This document shows positions 51,518 through 60,621 of a stretch of 64,000 nt of DNA, one piece after another (the stretch's first letter is position 1; each line of letters begins with the position of its first letter). The DNA comes from Candidatus Oscillochloris fontis. GTDB lineage: Bacteria; Chloroflexota; Chloroflexia; Chloroflexales; Chloroflexaceae. The stretch covers positions 1 through 64,000 of the forward strand of contig NZ_RYFD01000015.1 of the NCBI RefSeq assembly GCF_004138135.1, read 5' to 3'. The notes under the pieces were generated by a model. The model worked only from the letters and a program-made list of their open reading frames with translations. It did no database searches and was not told the origin of the DNA. The position numbers and the translations under genes were made by a program.

Positions 51518-52174
51518 TTAGTTTCCATCATCCATCGGCACCAGCCGCTTGCGCAGCGCATAGATCGCCACCTGGGTGCGATCTGCGAGGTGCAGCTTGG
51601 AGAGAATGTTGGAAAGATGGGTCTTGGTGGTCTTCTCGGAGATGATCAGCGTGTCGGCGATCTCCTTGTTGGACATGCCCTTGGCCACGAGGCGCAGCAC
51701 GTCCATCTCGCGTGGGGTAAGCTGGTCTACGGTCGTTTCGGAGGAGCGCGGGGCGCTAAACTCCTGCATCAGCTTGGCGGCCACCTCTGGGTGCAACACC
51801 GCCTCGTTGCGCTGCGCGGCACGGATGGCATGCGCCAACTCCTCCGGTGAGATGTCCTTGAGCAGGTAGGAGATCGCACCCGCCTTAATCGCCGGAAAGA
51901 CCTTGTTATCGTCACTGAAACTGGTGAGGACGATCACCTTGCTACTGGGGCTGACCATCTTGATCTGGCGGGTAGTCTCGACGCCATCAATCCCTGGCAT
52001 AACCAGATCCATCAGCACAATATCGGGCAACAGATCGCGGGCCAGTTGCACGCCCTCGGCACCACTACTGGCCTCGCCGATCACCTCGATATCGCCCTGC
52101 AATTCCAGAAAATCGCGCAAGCCCTGGCGCACGACACGGTGGTCGTCAATCAGCATGACAGTAATCATATCCAT
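51518..52174 (-). CDS. LuxR/NarL-type response regulator
   Basis: A 218-residue regulator. The receiver has IDDHRVVRQGLRDFLELQGD, phospho-Asp in PDIVLMDLVMPGIDG and VLTSFSDDNKV/LLKDISPEE. The output HTH is LTPREMDVLRLVAKGMSNKE, IADTLIISEKTTKTHLSNIL. It probably pairs with the histidine kinase just upstream, with which it forms a two-component system; the kinase and regulator genes are separated by repeat copy 5. The upstream open frame reaching 52240 is repeat-derived, so the start is ATG 52174. Confidence 0.95.
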   Translation of the reverse strand: MDMITVMLIDDHRVVRQGLRDFLELQGDIEVIGEASSGAEGVQLARDLLPDIVLMDLVMPGIDGVETTRQIKMVSPSSKVIVLTSFSDDNKVFPAIKAGAISYLLKDISPEELAHAIRAAQRNEAVLHPEVAAKLMQEFSAPRSSETTVDQLTPREMDVLRLVAKGMSNKEIADTLIISEKTTKTHLSNILSKLHLADRTQVAIYALRKRLVPMDDGN

Positions 52175-52195
52175 ACGTGGCTCCTTCTGCTCTTG

Positions 52196-52344
52196 TACTT
52201 GTTCACACTTGGGGTAAACAGAATTTTCGTGTTGACGCAAAGGCGCAGAGACGCAAAGACTTTGTTTGGGGGCTATCTTGAAAGCTTTGCGCCTTGGCGT
52301 CTTTGCGTCAAAACATGGATTCTAGGAGAAGTCTGAACAGATAC
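52196..52344. repeat. MITE-like element, copy 5
   Basis: TGTTCACACTTGGGGTAA ... GGAGAAGTCTGAACAGATAC, inserted between kinase and regulator genes. CTGCTCT stands on both sides, a likely target duplication. The longest copy, with an extended loop. Confidence 0.85.
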
Positions 52345-52350
52345 CTGCTC

Positions 52351-54537
52351 TCATTCTACTCGCCCGGCGCGCGGCACACTCACAATCACCTCGGTGCCGC
52401 CGCCGATCATCGAACGCAGATCCATGGTGCCACCGATCTCGGCGGCGCGTTCACGCATACTGATCATCCCCAAATGCCGCCCGCGCCCTGATGGCGTAGC
52501 TGCGGGATCGAAGCCTTGGCCATCATCGCTGACGCGCAAGAGAATGCGCTCGCTGCCAAATTCGAGAGTGACGGCCACATTGCGGGCATTGGCGTGCTTA
52601 ACCACATTGTTGAGTGCCTCCTGCACAATCCGGAAGAGTGGCTGTTCGAGGCCACGGGCGAGGCGATCATCGCCAACGACACTGAGCGCAATCGCCAAGC
52701 CTTCGCGGCGCGAGAGCGCCTGGGCGTGCTGTTGGAGTGCCGCCACCAGCCCTTGGTCGCGCAGTGCCGGTGGGCGCAGTTGGAAGATCAGGGCGCGCAT
52801 CTCAGCCAGCGCGGCGGTCGCGGTCTCTTGCAGACGTTCGAGTTGCAGCGCCACCCGCTGCGGGTTCTTCTCCAACTGCGCCCGCGCCGCCTGGGCAGTC
52901 AGCGTCATACTGAAGAGTTGCTGCGAGACACTATCATGCAGTTCGCGAGCCAAGCGGTTACGCTCCTCCAGCACCGCCGCCGCCTGCGCGCGCCGGTAGA
53001 GGCGCGCATTTTCGAGCGTACCAGCCAGCACATCGGCGATGGTCTCCAAGATCGCCACATCTTCATCGTGGAAGCCGTGCAGGTGCGGCGACTCCAGATT
53101 GATCAGACCCAGCGTGCGCCCACTGGCCATGATCGGCACACACAACTCAGCCCGGGTCGAACTGCGCTCAGCCACCGAAAAATAGCCCGGTTCGGCATGC
53201 ACATCATCAACCCGCACCGTCTGGCCACTCCGCGCCGCCCGCCCGATCAGGCCCAGGTTGAGGTGCTGGCGGTAACTACCCTCCATCGAGGGCAGGATAC
53301 CACACGAAGCCGCCATGACCATCTCGTTGGTCTCGTCATCCACCAGAAAGATGTCCACCTGATCATAGCCGAAGCCGTTGCGGATCTGGGCGGTAACTTC
53401 CGGCAGACTCGTCTCCTGCTCCAGTGTGGCGCTGGCGGTACGCGCAATCGCATTCAACACCGCCAGTTGATCGGCGTGGCGCTGGATATGGGCAGCGAGG
53501 TGCTGCGATTCCTGGTAGAGCTGGGCACCCGTAATCGGCCCGCCCACCTGGGCGGCAATCGCCTCTAAGAGATCGACATCCTCGAACGAAAAAGCCCCAT
53601 GAGTTGGGCTGCCCACATTGAGCGTCCCAATGATGCGCCCGCCACTGCGCAGCGGCGCAACAATACATGCGCGGTGGCGTGGGTTGAGCGGAGCAAACGA
53701 AGGATCACTGGTAACATCGGCGGTGAAGAACGAACGGCCCTGCTGAGCCACCCAACCCACCATACCATCGCCGACCGCAATCCGTTGCCCGATCAACGCG
53801 ACCTCATCGGGAGTAGCGGCAGCGACCACCAACATTCCATCTGGCTCGATCAGACAGAGCGAGCCACTCTCGAAGGCCAACGCCAGCCGCTCCACCGTGC
53901 GGCTCAGGATGTCGTTCAGATCGAGCGTCGCACTCACATCGCGGCCCAATTCGGCCAGCAGTTGCTCCTTGGCCAGCAGTCGGGCGCTCCGTTCCGCGAG
54001 GCGCACATTCTCCACCGCCAACGCCGCTTGGCGCGCAATCGCCTCCATCACATGCGCCGCCGCCTGATCAAAGATCGCGGGCGTCGAGATCGCAATATAG
54101 ATCACCCCAATCAGACGGTCGCCACGGCCACGCAGGGGCACCAAGAGCGTCGCCATATCGGGGGGCGCGGCGGCGGCATCGGCGGCGTTGGGGGCCGGGC
54201 TACCCGGCGGGAGCAAGAACGAATCACTCAGGCGCAATTCGGGACGCAGCAGGGTCGGGTAGGTACCGGGGAGCACCGGCTCGGCGCACAGGCGCGCCTC
54301 AACCTCGGCAGCCACACCCGCAAAGGCCGCCGCCTCAAAGGCATCACTCTCCACATTGCGCAGCCGCACATAGACCTGCGGGCTGGTCACGACGCGGCGC
54401 AAAGTCTCGGCCACCTCATGCAGAATACTCTCCGGGGTATCATCGGTACGAATCTGGCTCCCCAGCGCCAGCAGATCGCTGAGGGGCAGTTGGCGACTGC
54501 CCTCGTTCCGTGCTGTGCCGGAAGTCTGAGGACTCAT
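52351..54537 (-). CDS. GAF-domain sensor histidine kinase, NarL/HisKA_3 type
   Basis: A 728-residue cytoplasmic kinase. Three GAF domains occupy about 25-170, 190-340 and 355-500. The dimerisation helix has RELHDSVSQQLFSMTLTAQA with the phospho-His near residue 530; the ATPase domain has FRIVQEALNNVVKHANARNV and ILLRVSDDGQGFDPA...GRGRHLGMISMRERA. No membrane helix is seen, so signals are intracellular, such as small molecules or redox. Start overlaps the scpA stop by four bases (ATGA); the response regulator gene follows behind a repeat. Confidence 0.93.
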   Translation of the reverse strand: MSPQTSGTARNEGSRQLPLSDLLALGSQIRTDDTPESILHEVAETLRRVVTSPQVYVRLRNVESDAFEAAAFAGVAAEVEARLCAEPVLPGTYPTLLRPELRLSDSFLLPPGSPAPNAADAAAAPPDMATLLVPLRGRGDRLIGVIYIAISTPAIFDQAAAHVMEAIARQAALAVENVRLAERSARLLAKEQLLAELGRDVSATLDLNDILSRTVERLALAFESGSLCLIEPDGMLVVAAATPDEVALIGQRIAVGDGMVGWVAQQGRSFFTADVTSDPSFAPLNPRHRACIVAPLRSGGRIIGTLNVGSPTHGAFSFEDVDLLEAIAAQVGGPITGAQLYQESQHLAAHIQRHADQLAVLNAIARTASATLEQETSLPEVTAQIRNGFGYDQVDIFLVDDETNEMVMAASCGILPSMEGSYRQHLNLGLIGRAARSGQTVRVDDVHAEPGYFSVAERSSTRAELCVPIMASGRTLGLINLESPHLHGFHDEDVAILETIADVLAGTLENARLYRRAQAAAVLEERNRLARELHDSVSQQLFSMTLTAQAARAQLEKNPQRVALQLERLQETATAALAEMRALIFQLRPPALRDQGLVAALQQHAQALSRREGLAIALSVVGDDRLARGLEQPLFRIVQEALNNVVKHANARNVAVTLEFGSERILLRVSDDGQGFDPAATPSGRGRHLGMISMRERAAEIGGTMDLRSMIGGGTEVIVSVPRAGRVE

Positions 54538-55340
54538 AAAAGTACCTCTTCTGGTAGCGCTTCAAGATGTTCGTCACTGGCTTCACCAAGCTCAGCCAGC
54601 GGTGGCTCAATATCTAGCGCCGCACCGCGACCAATACTGATCATCCCGAAGGTCTGATCCTGCTCAACCACAATCACGCGGCGTTTGAGCAGTTCAAGGA
54701 TCGCCCAAAAGGCCACGATCAGATCCTGGCGGGTGATCGGTTCAATCAAGAGATCATCGAAACTGAACCAATGCTGACGGGCGAGGCGTTGGCGCACGGT
54801 GGCCGCAACATCGGCCACCGTGCGGCGGGGCGGCAGCACCACCTCGCTGGGTTGTTCGAGCGGCAGGGTGCGTTGTAAGCGGCGCTGGAGTGCCGTGATC
54901 AACTCGCTGACGGTATGGGTGAAGGTAGATGGCGGCGGCGGGAGATCAGGCCGCACCGGCGGCGCAGTACGCAGAAAGGTGCGCCGATCTTCTTCTTGCC
55001 AGCCACGCAGGATCGTGGCCAACTGCTTATAGTGCTGGTACTCACGCAGTTGGCGTGCCAGCGCCTCCGCGTCGGCATCCTCATCGTTGGAGGTGGTGCG
55101 CCCAGCGCTAGTGGGGCGGGGCAACAACGCCCGCGACTTGATCAGCAACAGCCGCGCCGCCATACTGACAAATTCAGCCAGCGCGTGCGGATCTGGCTCT
55201 TCCATGGTACGCACATGCAAGAGATACTGATCCGCGACCTGCGCCAGCGCAATCGTCGTAATATCCAATTCGGCACGCTCGATCAGACGCAACAAGAGAT
55301 CGAGCGGACCAGCAAACGTAGGCAGCGTAATTGTATACAT
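54534..55340 (-). CDS. scpA: Segregation and condensation protein A
   Basis: A 268-residue ScpA: FAGPLDLLLRLIERAELDIT, TIALAQVADQYLLHV, LAEFVSMAARLLLIKSRALL form the N-terminal kleisin region that binds Smc; the C-terminal winged helix is FWAILELLKRRVIVVEQD. It bridges Smc and ScpB in chromosome condensation. No scpB is in the window. It sits between an HD gene (5 bp upstream) and the histidine kinase (overlapping), an unusual operon. Confidence 0.93.
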   Translation of the reverse strand: MYTITLPTFAGPLDLLLRLIERAELDITTIALAQVADQYLLHVRTMEEPDPHALAEFVSMAARLLLIKSRALLPRPTSAGRTTSNDEDADAEALARQLREYQHYKQLATILRGWQEEDRRTFLRTAPPVRPDLPPPPSTFTHTVSELITALQRRLQRTLPLEQPSEVVLPPRRTVADVAATVRQRLARQHWFSFDDLLIEPITRQDLIVAFWAILELLKRRVIVVEQDQTFGMISIGRGAALDIEPPLAELGEASDEHLEALPEEVLL

Positions 55341-55345
55341 AGAGC

Positions 55346-55855
55346 CTAATGCTGCTCATCAGCCCACTGCAAGAGCGCCGCCATACCCTGTGGAACGGGA
55401 TCATGATAGTGGCGCAAGATCGCGATCATCGCGGCTGGTGCGCCTGCCTGGGCTGCCATCTGCGCCCCGCGCCAGGCATGTTCCGCATAAATGCGCAGCG
55501 GGCGTAACAGGCCGTAGCCATCCTTGGCCAGCGCGAGGTAGAGCGCAGGCCAGCGCTTGATCACCGTCGCCACAACATACCAGAGCAAGCCCATCGGGCG
55601 ACCATCATCATCCACCTTGCCACAATCATGGATGATCGCGGCACGCAAGAGCAGCGGATCGGTATGCTTGGCCGCCACCAACGTATGGTAGACATCGAGA
55701 CAGTGGCGCTGATCGTAGGCGGGCATCTGGGCGAAGAGATGCTGTTCGGATCGGGGCAAGAGCGCCGCCACTAAGTGCCGTTCCTCATCGGAGACGCGGG
55801 CATGCAGCGCGGCACTAAACTGGCGCACACGGTAAGCCAATGATTCGTCGGCCAT
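55346..55855 (-). CDS. HD-domain phosphohydrolase
   Basis: A 169-residue protein from ATG 55855. RHCLDVYHTLV, AAIIHDCGKVDDDGRP (HD motif), HAWRGAQMAAQAG and LRHYHDP provide the metal-binding His/Asp set of HD proteins. The substrate is unknown. It leads the HD-scpA-kinase-regulator run. An open frame upstream to 55975 overlaps the palindromes and is not used. Confidence 0.85.
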   Translation of the reverse strand: MADESLAYRVRQFSAALHARVSDEERHLVAALLPRSEQHLFAQMPAYDQRHCLDVYHTLVAAKHTDPLLLRAAIIHDCGKVDDDGRPMGLLWYVVATVIKRWPALYLALAKDGYGLLRPLRIYAEHAWRGAQMAAQAGAPAAMIAILRHYHDPVPQGMAALLQWADEQH

Positions 55856-55896
55856 AGGCGAACGTTTCCTCTTGGGGCTACGCACCAAACCCATGG

Positions 55897-55975
55897 TTTT
55901 GATGGTGTGGTTGGCCGCTTTGCGGCCAACCACACCATCAAAATACTCTTTTCCATGGGGGACTGCAGCCCCCAT
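55897..55975. repeat. Double palindrome upstream of the HD gene
   Basis: TTTTGATGGTGTGGTTGGCC...GGCCAACCACACCATC-AAAA (55897-55943) is a perfect hairpin with T and A flanks; a second, ATGGGGG/CCCCCAT, follows at 55955-55975. Same architecture as at 47438 and 61002. The rest of 55976-56207 holds a TATAAT at 56076-56081, probably the promoter of the next gene. Confidence 0.8.
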
Positions 55976-56207
55976 ACCCCCGCTACGAGCGTAGCTTGAG
56001 TTCTATAGGGCGCGCCACAACGTGCCCCTACAATTGTCTCCAATTATACCAGCGATACGACGTTCAGGGCTATGCTATAATGAATAGCCGAACACGTATG
56101 AAAGATGTGGTTCCAGGTTCGATTCATACAAATAGTACAACAACGCTACATCCTGAAACCCAATCCCGATCCCACCTCCAGAAAGCGAACACAGCGAGAA
56201 CCAATCT

Positions 56208-57353
56208 ATGTCGCTGTACATCCCAGAGAGCCTTCCGCCCATCATTCCGAATGCAATGGCGCGTATTGAACGCCACTTGCCCTATCCTGGCGAGATCTTA
56301 GTGCGCCAGGGCAGCCGAGTCGAGCCTGAGGATACTATTGCCCAAACGCTCAAACCTGAGCCACCCCAAATTATCAACATAGCCCGTGCGCTCGGCATTC
56401 CGCCCAACCAAGTCTACCGTGCTATGCGCCGCGAGATCCACAACAAGGTTGAGGCTGGTCAGGTCTTGGCACGTTCATCGGGCATTCTGGGGCGAAACTG
56501 CTTGGCTCCGGTAAGCGGCATGATCGCGAACATCGACTCGGAGACGGGCTATGTCACGATTGCCCCCGATCCGACCGAGTACCGCCTTCAGGCGACAGTA
56601 CGGGGTCTGGTGATGGAGATTGTTCCCTACGAGAGTGTAGTGATCGAAACCCTCGCCGCCCAGGTCTATGGGGCTTTTGGTATTGGTGAAGAGCGCAGTG
56701 GTGTGCTGCGCCTGCTGACCACCGATCCGAGTGATATTGTCCGCCCGGAGCAGATTGATGCACGTAGCGCCTATGCGATCCTCATCTGTGGGGCCGGGAT
56801 CGGTGCTGCTGCGCTGCGCCGTGCAGTGCAAGAACAGGTGCGCGGGATCATTGTTGGTGGGATTGATGAGGCTGAACTGCGTGAATTCCTCGGTTGGAAG
56901 AGCATAGCGGGGTGGCAAACCGGGCTACACTCCTGGCAATGGCCCGATCCAACTCTGGCACCCGACCCGAAGTTAACCATTGTGATGACCGAGGGCTTCG
57001 GGGTGCGTCCCATGAACCCCGACATCTTCGATGTATTGAGTAGTCAGGATCGCCAAGAAGGGTTGATCGAAGGGCTGACCCGCCTGCGTCGCCCCCTCCG
57101 GCGACCGCGTGTGGTTGTCCCGCTTACCCGCAGTAGCGGTGTCCAGGTTGAAACTCCCCGATCCAACCTCCAACCCGGGGCCAAGGTACGCCTCCTCGAC
57201 TATGCCCACCTCGGTGAGACCGCACAGGTACGCAGCATCTCTCCTGGGCCACGTCGGGTCGGTTCGCGGGTGAATGTGCCCGCTGTTGAGGTCATCACCA
57301 ATGATGGCCAAGCCTTCTGGCTACCGCGCACATGTGTGGAAGTGATTGCCTAG
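56208..57353 (+). CDS. Conserved hypothetical protein, carrier/barrel-sandwich-like domains
   Basis: A 381-residue soluble protein. Early residues contain PYPGEILVRQGSRVEPEDTI and CLAPVSGMIANIDSETGYVT, repeats of the biotinyl/lipoyl-like barrel-sandwich type but without an attachment Lys (M instead). A central region AYAILICGAGIGAAALRRAV, VRGIIVGGIDEAELREFLG looks Rossmann-like, and the C-terminus (PGAKVRLLDYAHLGETAQVR followed by SISPGPRRVGSR) resembles a KOW/SH3-like barrel. I recognise no assigned family; Chloroflexota-type proteins of this build exist. No signal peptide. It may be cotranscribed with the receiver-roadblock gene 57 bp downstream. Confidence 0.7.
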   Translation: MSLYIPESLPPIIPNAMARIERHLPYPGEILVRQGSRVEPEDTIAQTLKPEPPQIINIARALGIPPNQVYRAMRREIHNKVEAGQVLARSSGILGRNCLAPVSGMIANIDSETGYVTIAPDPTEYRLQATVRGLVMEIVPYESVVIETLAAQVYGAFGIGEERSGVLRLLTTDPSDIVRPEQIDARSAYAILICGAGIGAAALRRAVQEQVRGIIVGGIDEAELREFLGWKSIAGWQTGLHSWQWPDPTLAPDPKLTIVMTEGFGVRPMNPDIFDVLSSQDRQEGLIEGLTRLRRPLRRPRVVVPLTRSSGVQVETPRSNLQPGAKVRLLDYAHLGETAQVRSISPGPRRVGSRVNVPAVEVITNDGQAFWLPRTCVEVIA

Positions 57354-57410
57354 TTCAGGGTATACTCCTGCACAGTACCATCCTGTGCTAATCGAGAATC
57401 GAGATTCACG

Positions 57411-58583
57411 ATGACCTATCGCCTCATAGTTGTCACTGCGGAAAATGAGACCTTGCGTGCCCTGCAAACAACATTGGGCAGCGAGGTTCAGGTTCAAATA
57501 TTTGAGTCGGGGAATGATGCGCTCTGGGAACTTCGGATGAATCCGCCTGAGGCGGTCGTTACCGAGCTCGATCTTCCAGGGATGACCGGCATCGAACTGG
57601 CTGAGATCATCCCCAATTTTGAGATCGTCACCAATGTACTGATCTATAGCGAGACCCTGAACGAGAGTGCCAAGAAGCAATCTGATGGCTTGGGGGTCTA
57701 TAAATTCTTGCACGGGCCAGACGCGGCAGGGGCGCTGAAGGCAGCGGTTGAGGATGCACTGCATCATGCGCGCAAAGCGGCTGAAGAGGCCGCCGCTGCA
57801 CCACCGCCACCCGAACCGGAACCCGAACCCGAACCAGAGCCGGAAGTTAAGCCACGCCGCATGGGTACCCGTCAGGTCTCCGCTGCTCCCACCCCGACCC
57901 GTGCGAGTGCGAGCGCAAGTGCGAGCACAAGCGCAGGCGCAAGTGCGAGTGCGAGTGCAAATACGAGTAGCGAAGAGAAGCGTGACTTTACCCCGGCGCG
58001 GGTGGTGCTACCCTCCGCCCGCGAACGTGAACAGGCCGCCGCTGCCGCACCAACGCCCCCACCCGCACGCGGGGGCTTGGCTTCGCGTACCCGCGCTGCT
58101 GCCGAGCGTAAGCCAGAGGTGAAACCGAAGGTAGAACCAAAGGCCGAAACGATTGATATTCCTGGTCGGCGTGGCTCAGGAACACTGGTCGTCACTACTG
58201 AGAATGTGAATGCGATTCGGGCGACGATGATCGATCTGAGTAAAGATCTGGGTGCCCAGAGTGTCATGCTCACCGACCGCGCCGGGATGGTGCTGGTGGA
58301 TGTGGGGAGCACCGATAACCTGCCCATGGTGATCGTGTTGCCGCTGCTCTCAACCAGCTTCTCCACTGCCGGTGAGGTTTCGCGGCAGTTGCGTGAAGAG
58401 GACGCCCTGAGTGTCTATATCCACGCCGGGGTCAACTACGATCTCTACTGCTTCGATGTGGTGCAGCGCTTCTTGTTGGTGGTGGTCTTCAATAATAAGA
58501 TCGCTAGTTCTAAGATCGGCGCGGTCTGGATCAACTCCAAACGCGCTATCCGCGAGTTGCGCGAGCATCTGTCCAATACATAA
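57411..58583 (+). CDS. Degenerate receiver-linker-roadblock/LC7 protein
   Basis: A 390-residue, three-part protein. Residues 1-120 form a CheY-like receiver, but Glu52 stands where the phospho-Asp should be (VVTELDLPGMTG, P-4 rule). Residues about 130-230 are a low-complexity linker: EPEPEPEPEPE, then Ala/Ser alternation (ASASASASTSAGASASASAN), then basic/Ala-rich. The C-terminal 265-388 is a roadblock/LC7 domain: RATMIDLSKDLGAQSVMLTD, RAGMVLVDVG, LCFDVVQRF-like core, which in bacteria partners Ras-like (MglA-type) GTPases. It thus looks like an unphosphorylatable adaptor linking a signalling or motility GTPase; no GTPase gene is in the window. Confidence 0.85.
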   Translation: MTYRLIVVTAENETLRALQTTLGSEVQVQIFESGNDALWELRMNPPEAVVTELDLPGMTGIELAEIIPNFEIVTNVLIYSETLNESAKKQSDGLGVYKFLHGPDAAGALKAAVEDALHHARKAAEEAAAAPPPPEPEPEPEPEPEVKPRRMGTRQVSAAPTPTRASASASASTSAGASASASANTSSEEKRDFTPARVVLPSAREREQAAAAAPTPPPARGGLASRTRAAAERKPEVKPKVEPKAETIDIPGRRGSGTLVVTTENVNAIRATMIDLSKDLGAQSVMLTDRAGMVLVDVGSTDNLPMVIVLPLLSTSFSTAGEVSRQLREEDALSVYIHAGVNYDLYCFDVVQRFLLVVVFNNKIASSKIGAVWINSKRAIRELREHLSNT

Positions 58584-58587
58584 ACAT

Positions 58588-58660
58588 TTGACGCAAAGAC
58601 GCAAAGGCGCAAAGAGATCAACCGTTAGAATCTTTGCGTCTTCGCGCCTTTGCGTCAAAA
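58588..58660. repeat. MITE-like element, core only
   Basis: TTGACGCAAAGACGCAAAGG and CGCGCCTTTGCGTCAA form the core hairpin of the repeat family, without the GTAACTGTTCAC ends. It follows two genes' ends and can act as a terminator. Confidence 0.75.
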
Positions 58661-58679
58661 TAGAGATGCAAAGCCGACC

Positions 58680-60359
58680 TTATTCCCCTGCCGCCATCAG
58701 GCGAACCCCACTGTTACACGGCCAGATCTGCGGCGTCAGAACCCCATCCTTCAGCACCATATCGGCCCAACAGCGCTCGCGCTCGGCATTGGTGATCCGG
58801 GGCACGTACCAGATCACCGCCTCCGCATTGATCGCCTCCGGCGGGGTGATGAACTGCTCCGGCCCCTGCTGCTGATCGAGGTTACAGCATGTTCCGATGC
58901 TCGGCAGATCGCCCTGACCCTCGGACGGGTTGGGGCGGCTCCAGTAGAGGTAGGCGTGCTCGGCATCACCCCACAGCGGCGCTAGGCGTACCCCACCGAT
59001 CACAAAGCTACGTGGATCGCCCGCAGGCCAGGTGGCGACACCCTCATGGGTGATCGTGGTCTGATCATTGCCCGCATCCAGCCGCAGACCATCGCCAGCA
59101 GGCGGGGCGATCCGCAGCACCGGGTGGTAGACACCATCAATGCCACAGCCACGCCCGTCACTGCCCACCTCGGCGCTCAAGGTGCCATCGGGCGCAAAGG
59201 TGGCGCTCATGGTGTATTGGTAGTTGCAGGCTTGCGGCCAGTTGGGCGAACGGAAGGTCATGTGCAGGTGCAGCGTACCGTCGGCGTCCGTACTGATCGT
59301 GGGCAGTGTATAGGGAATGATCGCCGCCGATGAGAAGACCGGGCACCCCACGGTGTCGCTGAAACCCACCCGCTGCCCGTCACTCCCCGCCGCATAGCCG
59401 ACATGCCAATCCACCACCTTGATAGATTGCACGACCGGGCGACCCTGAAAGGTCACGTCGCGCAGTTCGAGGCCATCCGAACTGGTGAGCAGGTAACTGG
59501 CACGCCAGCCATGCTGTTCAAGGATCTGCGCGGTTTCGCAGAGCGGAGCCAGCGCCGCATCCTCCAGACTGGCCTCACTCACATCGCGGCGCTGCGAGAG
59601 TTGACCCTGCTCCGTCCACGTGGAGGCTCCCACCACACGCAGATCGGTCAGATCGACAATCACCCACAAGGCTTGGGTACCCCAAGCAAAGACCGGGCTG
59701 ACACACAGATGGCGACTACGCTCACAGGGCGTACCGATCATGTTCGTCTTGGTCGCGCTGGCATAGTCGAGCGCCATCGCCTCGGTAGGTGTGAGGCCCA
59801 ACGCGGCCGCCGTTGCGGGGCTATGCACCGCGATCTGGGTGGCCAGTTCGGCCAGTTCACGCGGAATTTCGGGCTGGCCACCCACCAACGACTGCACATC
59901 CAAGAGCTGATTCTGGGCATCCAGCAGCACCGTCAACGTCGTATTGTCGGAGTAACCATAGATCACCACCCGCACACAGGCACCAGGCGGGCAGCGTTCA
60001 GCCAAGGCCGGCGGAATATCACCCGCACTCGCCACCCCCACCGCCATCACCTCGGCCAGCAGGCGATCCCCGGTGGTCAGGCGGGTTGCGGCCTGCACCT
60101 GAGGCGACGCAGCGGCAGCGCGCTGGGCAGCATCAAGGCGCGCATCCAGAGCGGGGCGCAGCACAAGGTACGGCGGGGCAGTCAGCGCCACCCGCCGGCG
60201 CTCACGCTCAGCGTGGATGGCGGGCAAGTCGGGGGTACGGCCATCCCCCAGAACGACGGCGGAGGCAGCGGGGAGCGGCGCGGCAGTGGGAGGCGCGGGC
60301 GCGGGGCCGCAGGCCACCAAGCCCAGCGCCATAACCAGCAGCAGAAGGCGGTGGAGCAC
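58680..60359 (-). CDS. Lipoprotein of unknown function
   Basis: A 559-residue protein with lipobox LVAC (Cys17) and an Ala/Pro-rich linker to about residue 35. The mature part is beta-rich with several Cys (RCPPGACVRV, CERSRHLCVS, GTCCNLDQQ, WPCNSG), suggesting disulfides outside the cell. Segments such as WVIVDLTDLRVVGASTWTEQ remind me of copper amine oxidase substrate domains, but I see no NYD/E topaquinone motif, so I do not assign that function. Confidence 0.65.
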   Translation of the reverse strand: MLHRLLLLVMALGLVACGPAPAPPTAAPLPAASAVVLGDGRTPDLPAIHAERERRRVALTAPPYLVLRPALDARLDAAQRAAAASPQVQAATRLTTGDRLLAEVMAVGVASAGDIPPALAERCPPGACVRVVIYGYSDNTTLTVLLDAQNQLLDVQSLVGGQPEIPRELAELATQIAVHSPATAAALGLTPTEAMALDYASATKTNMIGTPCERSRHLCVSPVFAWGTQALWVIVDLTDLRVVGASTWTEQGQLSQRRDVSEASLEDAALAPLCETAQILEQHGWRASYLLTSSDGLELRDVTFQGRPVVQSIKVVDWHVGYAAGSDGQRVGFSDTVGCPVFSSAAIIPYTLPTISTDADGTLHLHMTFRSPNWPQACNYQYTMSATFAPDGTLSAEVGSDGRGCGIDGVYHPVLRIAPPAGDGLRLDAGNDQTTITHEGVATWPAGDPRSFVIGGVRLAPLWGDAEHAYLYWSRPNPSEGQGDLPSIGTCCNLDQQQGPEQFITPPEAINAEAVIWYVPRITNAERERCWADMVLKDGVLTPQIWPCNSGVRLMAAGE

Positions 60360-60378
60360 GGTACAGACCTCGTATCAG

Positions 60379-60621
60379 TCACCTTGGTGAAGCAGGTATG
60401 GAGGGCATCGTGGCAATCAGAGCACGCAATACTTTCTTGACTGCTTCCGGTGTTGTGAATACATGTGCGATATCAGGATCGAGGACGACAACCAAACTTC
60501 CATCGGTTTGTCGCTGCGCAAACCGATTTGGTTTCGCCTTCGTATAATCAAACTGATACTCATGCTTCATATCTTCGCGTTCAAATTCTGCCAAATCCTC
60601 TTGCTCATGTTCCTGATTCAT
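60379..60621 (-). CDS. brnA: BrnA-type antitoxin
   Basis: An 80-residue protein from ATG 60621 (AGGAG upstream). It has an acidic N-terminus (MNQEHEQEDLAEFEREDMKH) and a DNA-binding-like C-terminal part (LDPDIAHVFTTPEAVKKVLR). It overlaps the 3' end of the brnT-like gene by 17 bases, the usual toxin-first BrnTA order. Similarity to BrnA is by context and layout; sequence conservation in this family is low. Confidence 0.7.
   Translation of the reverse strand: MNQEHEQEDLAEFEREDMKHEYQFDYTKAKPNRFAQRQTDGSLVVVLDPDIAHVFTTPEAVKKVLRALIATMPSIPASPR

Noticed and set aside
52516-54657. Two long plus-strand open frames
   Set aside because: Shadows of the GAF histidine kinase in GC-rich sequence; no ribosome binding sites or motifs.
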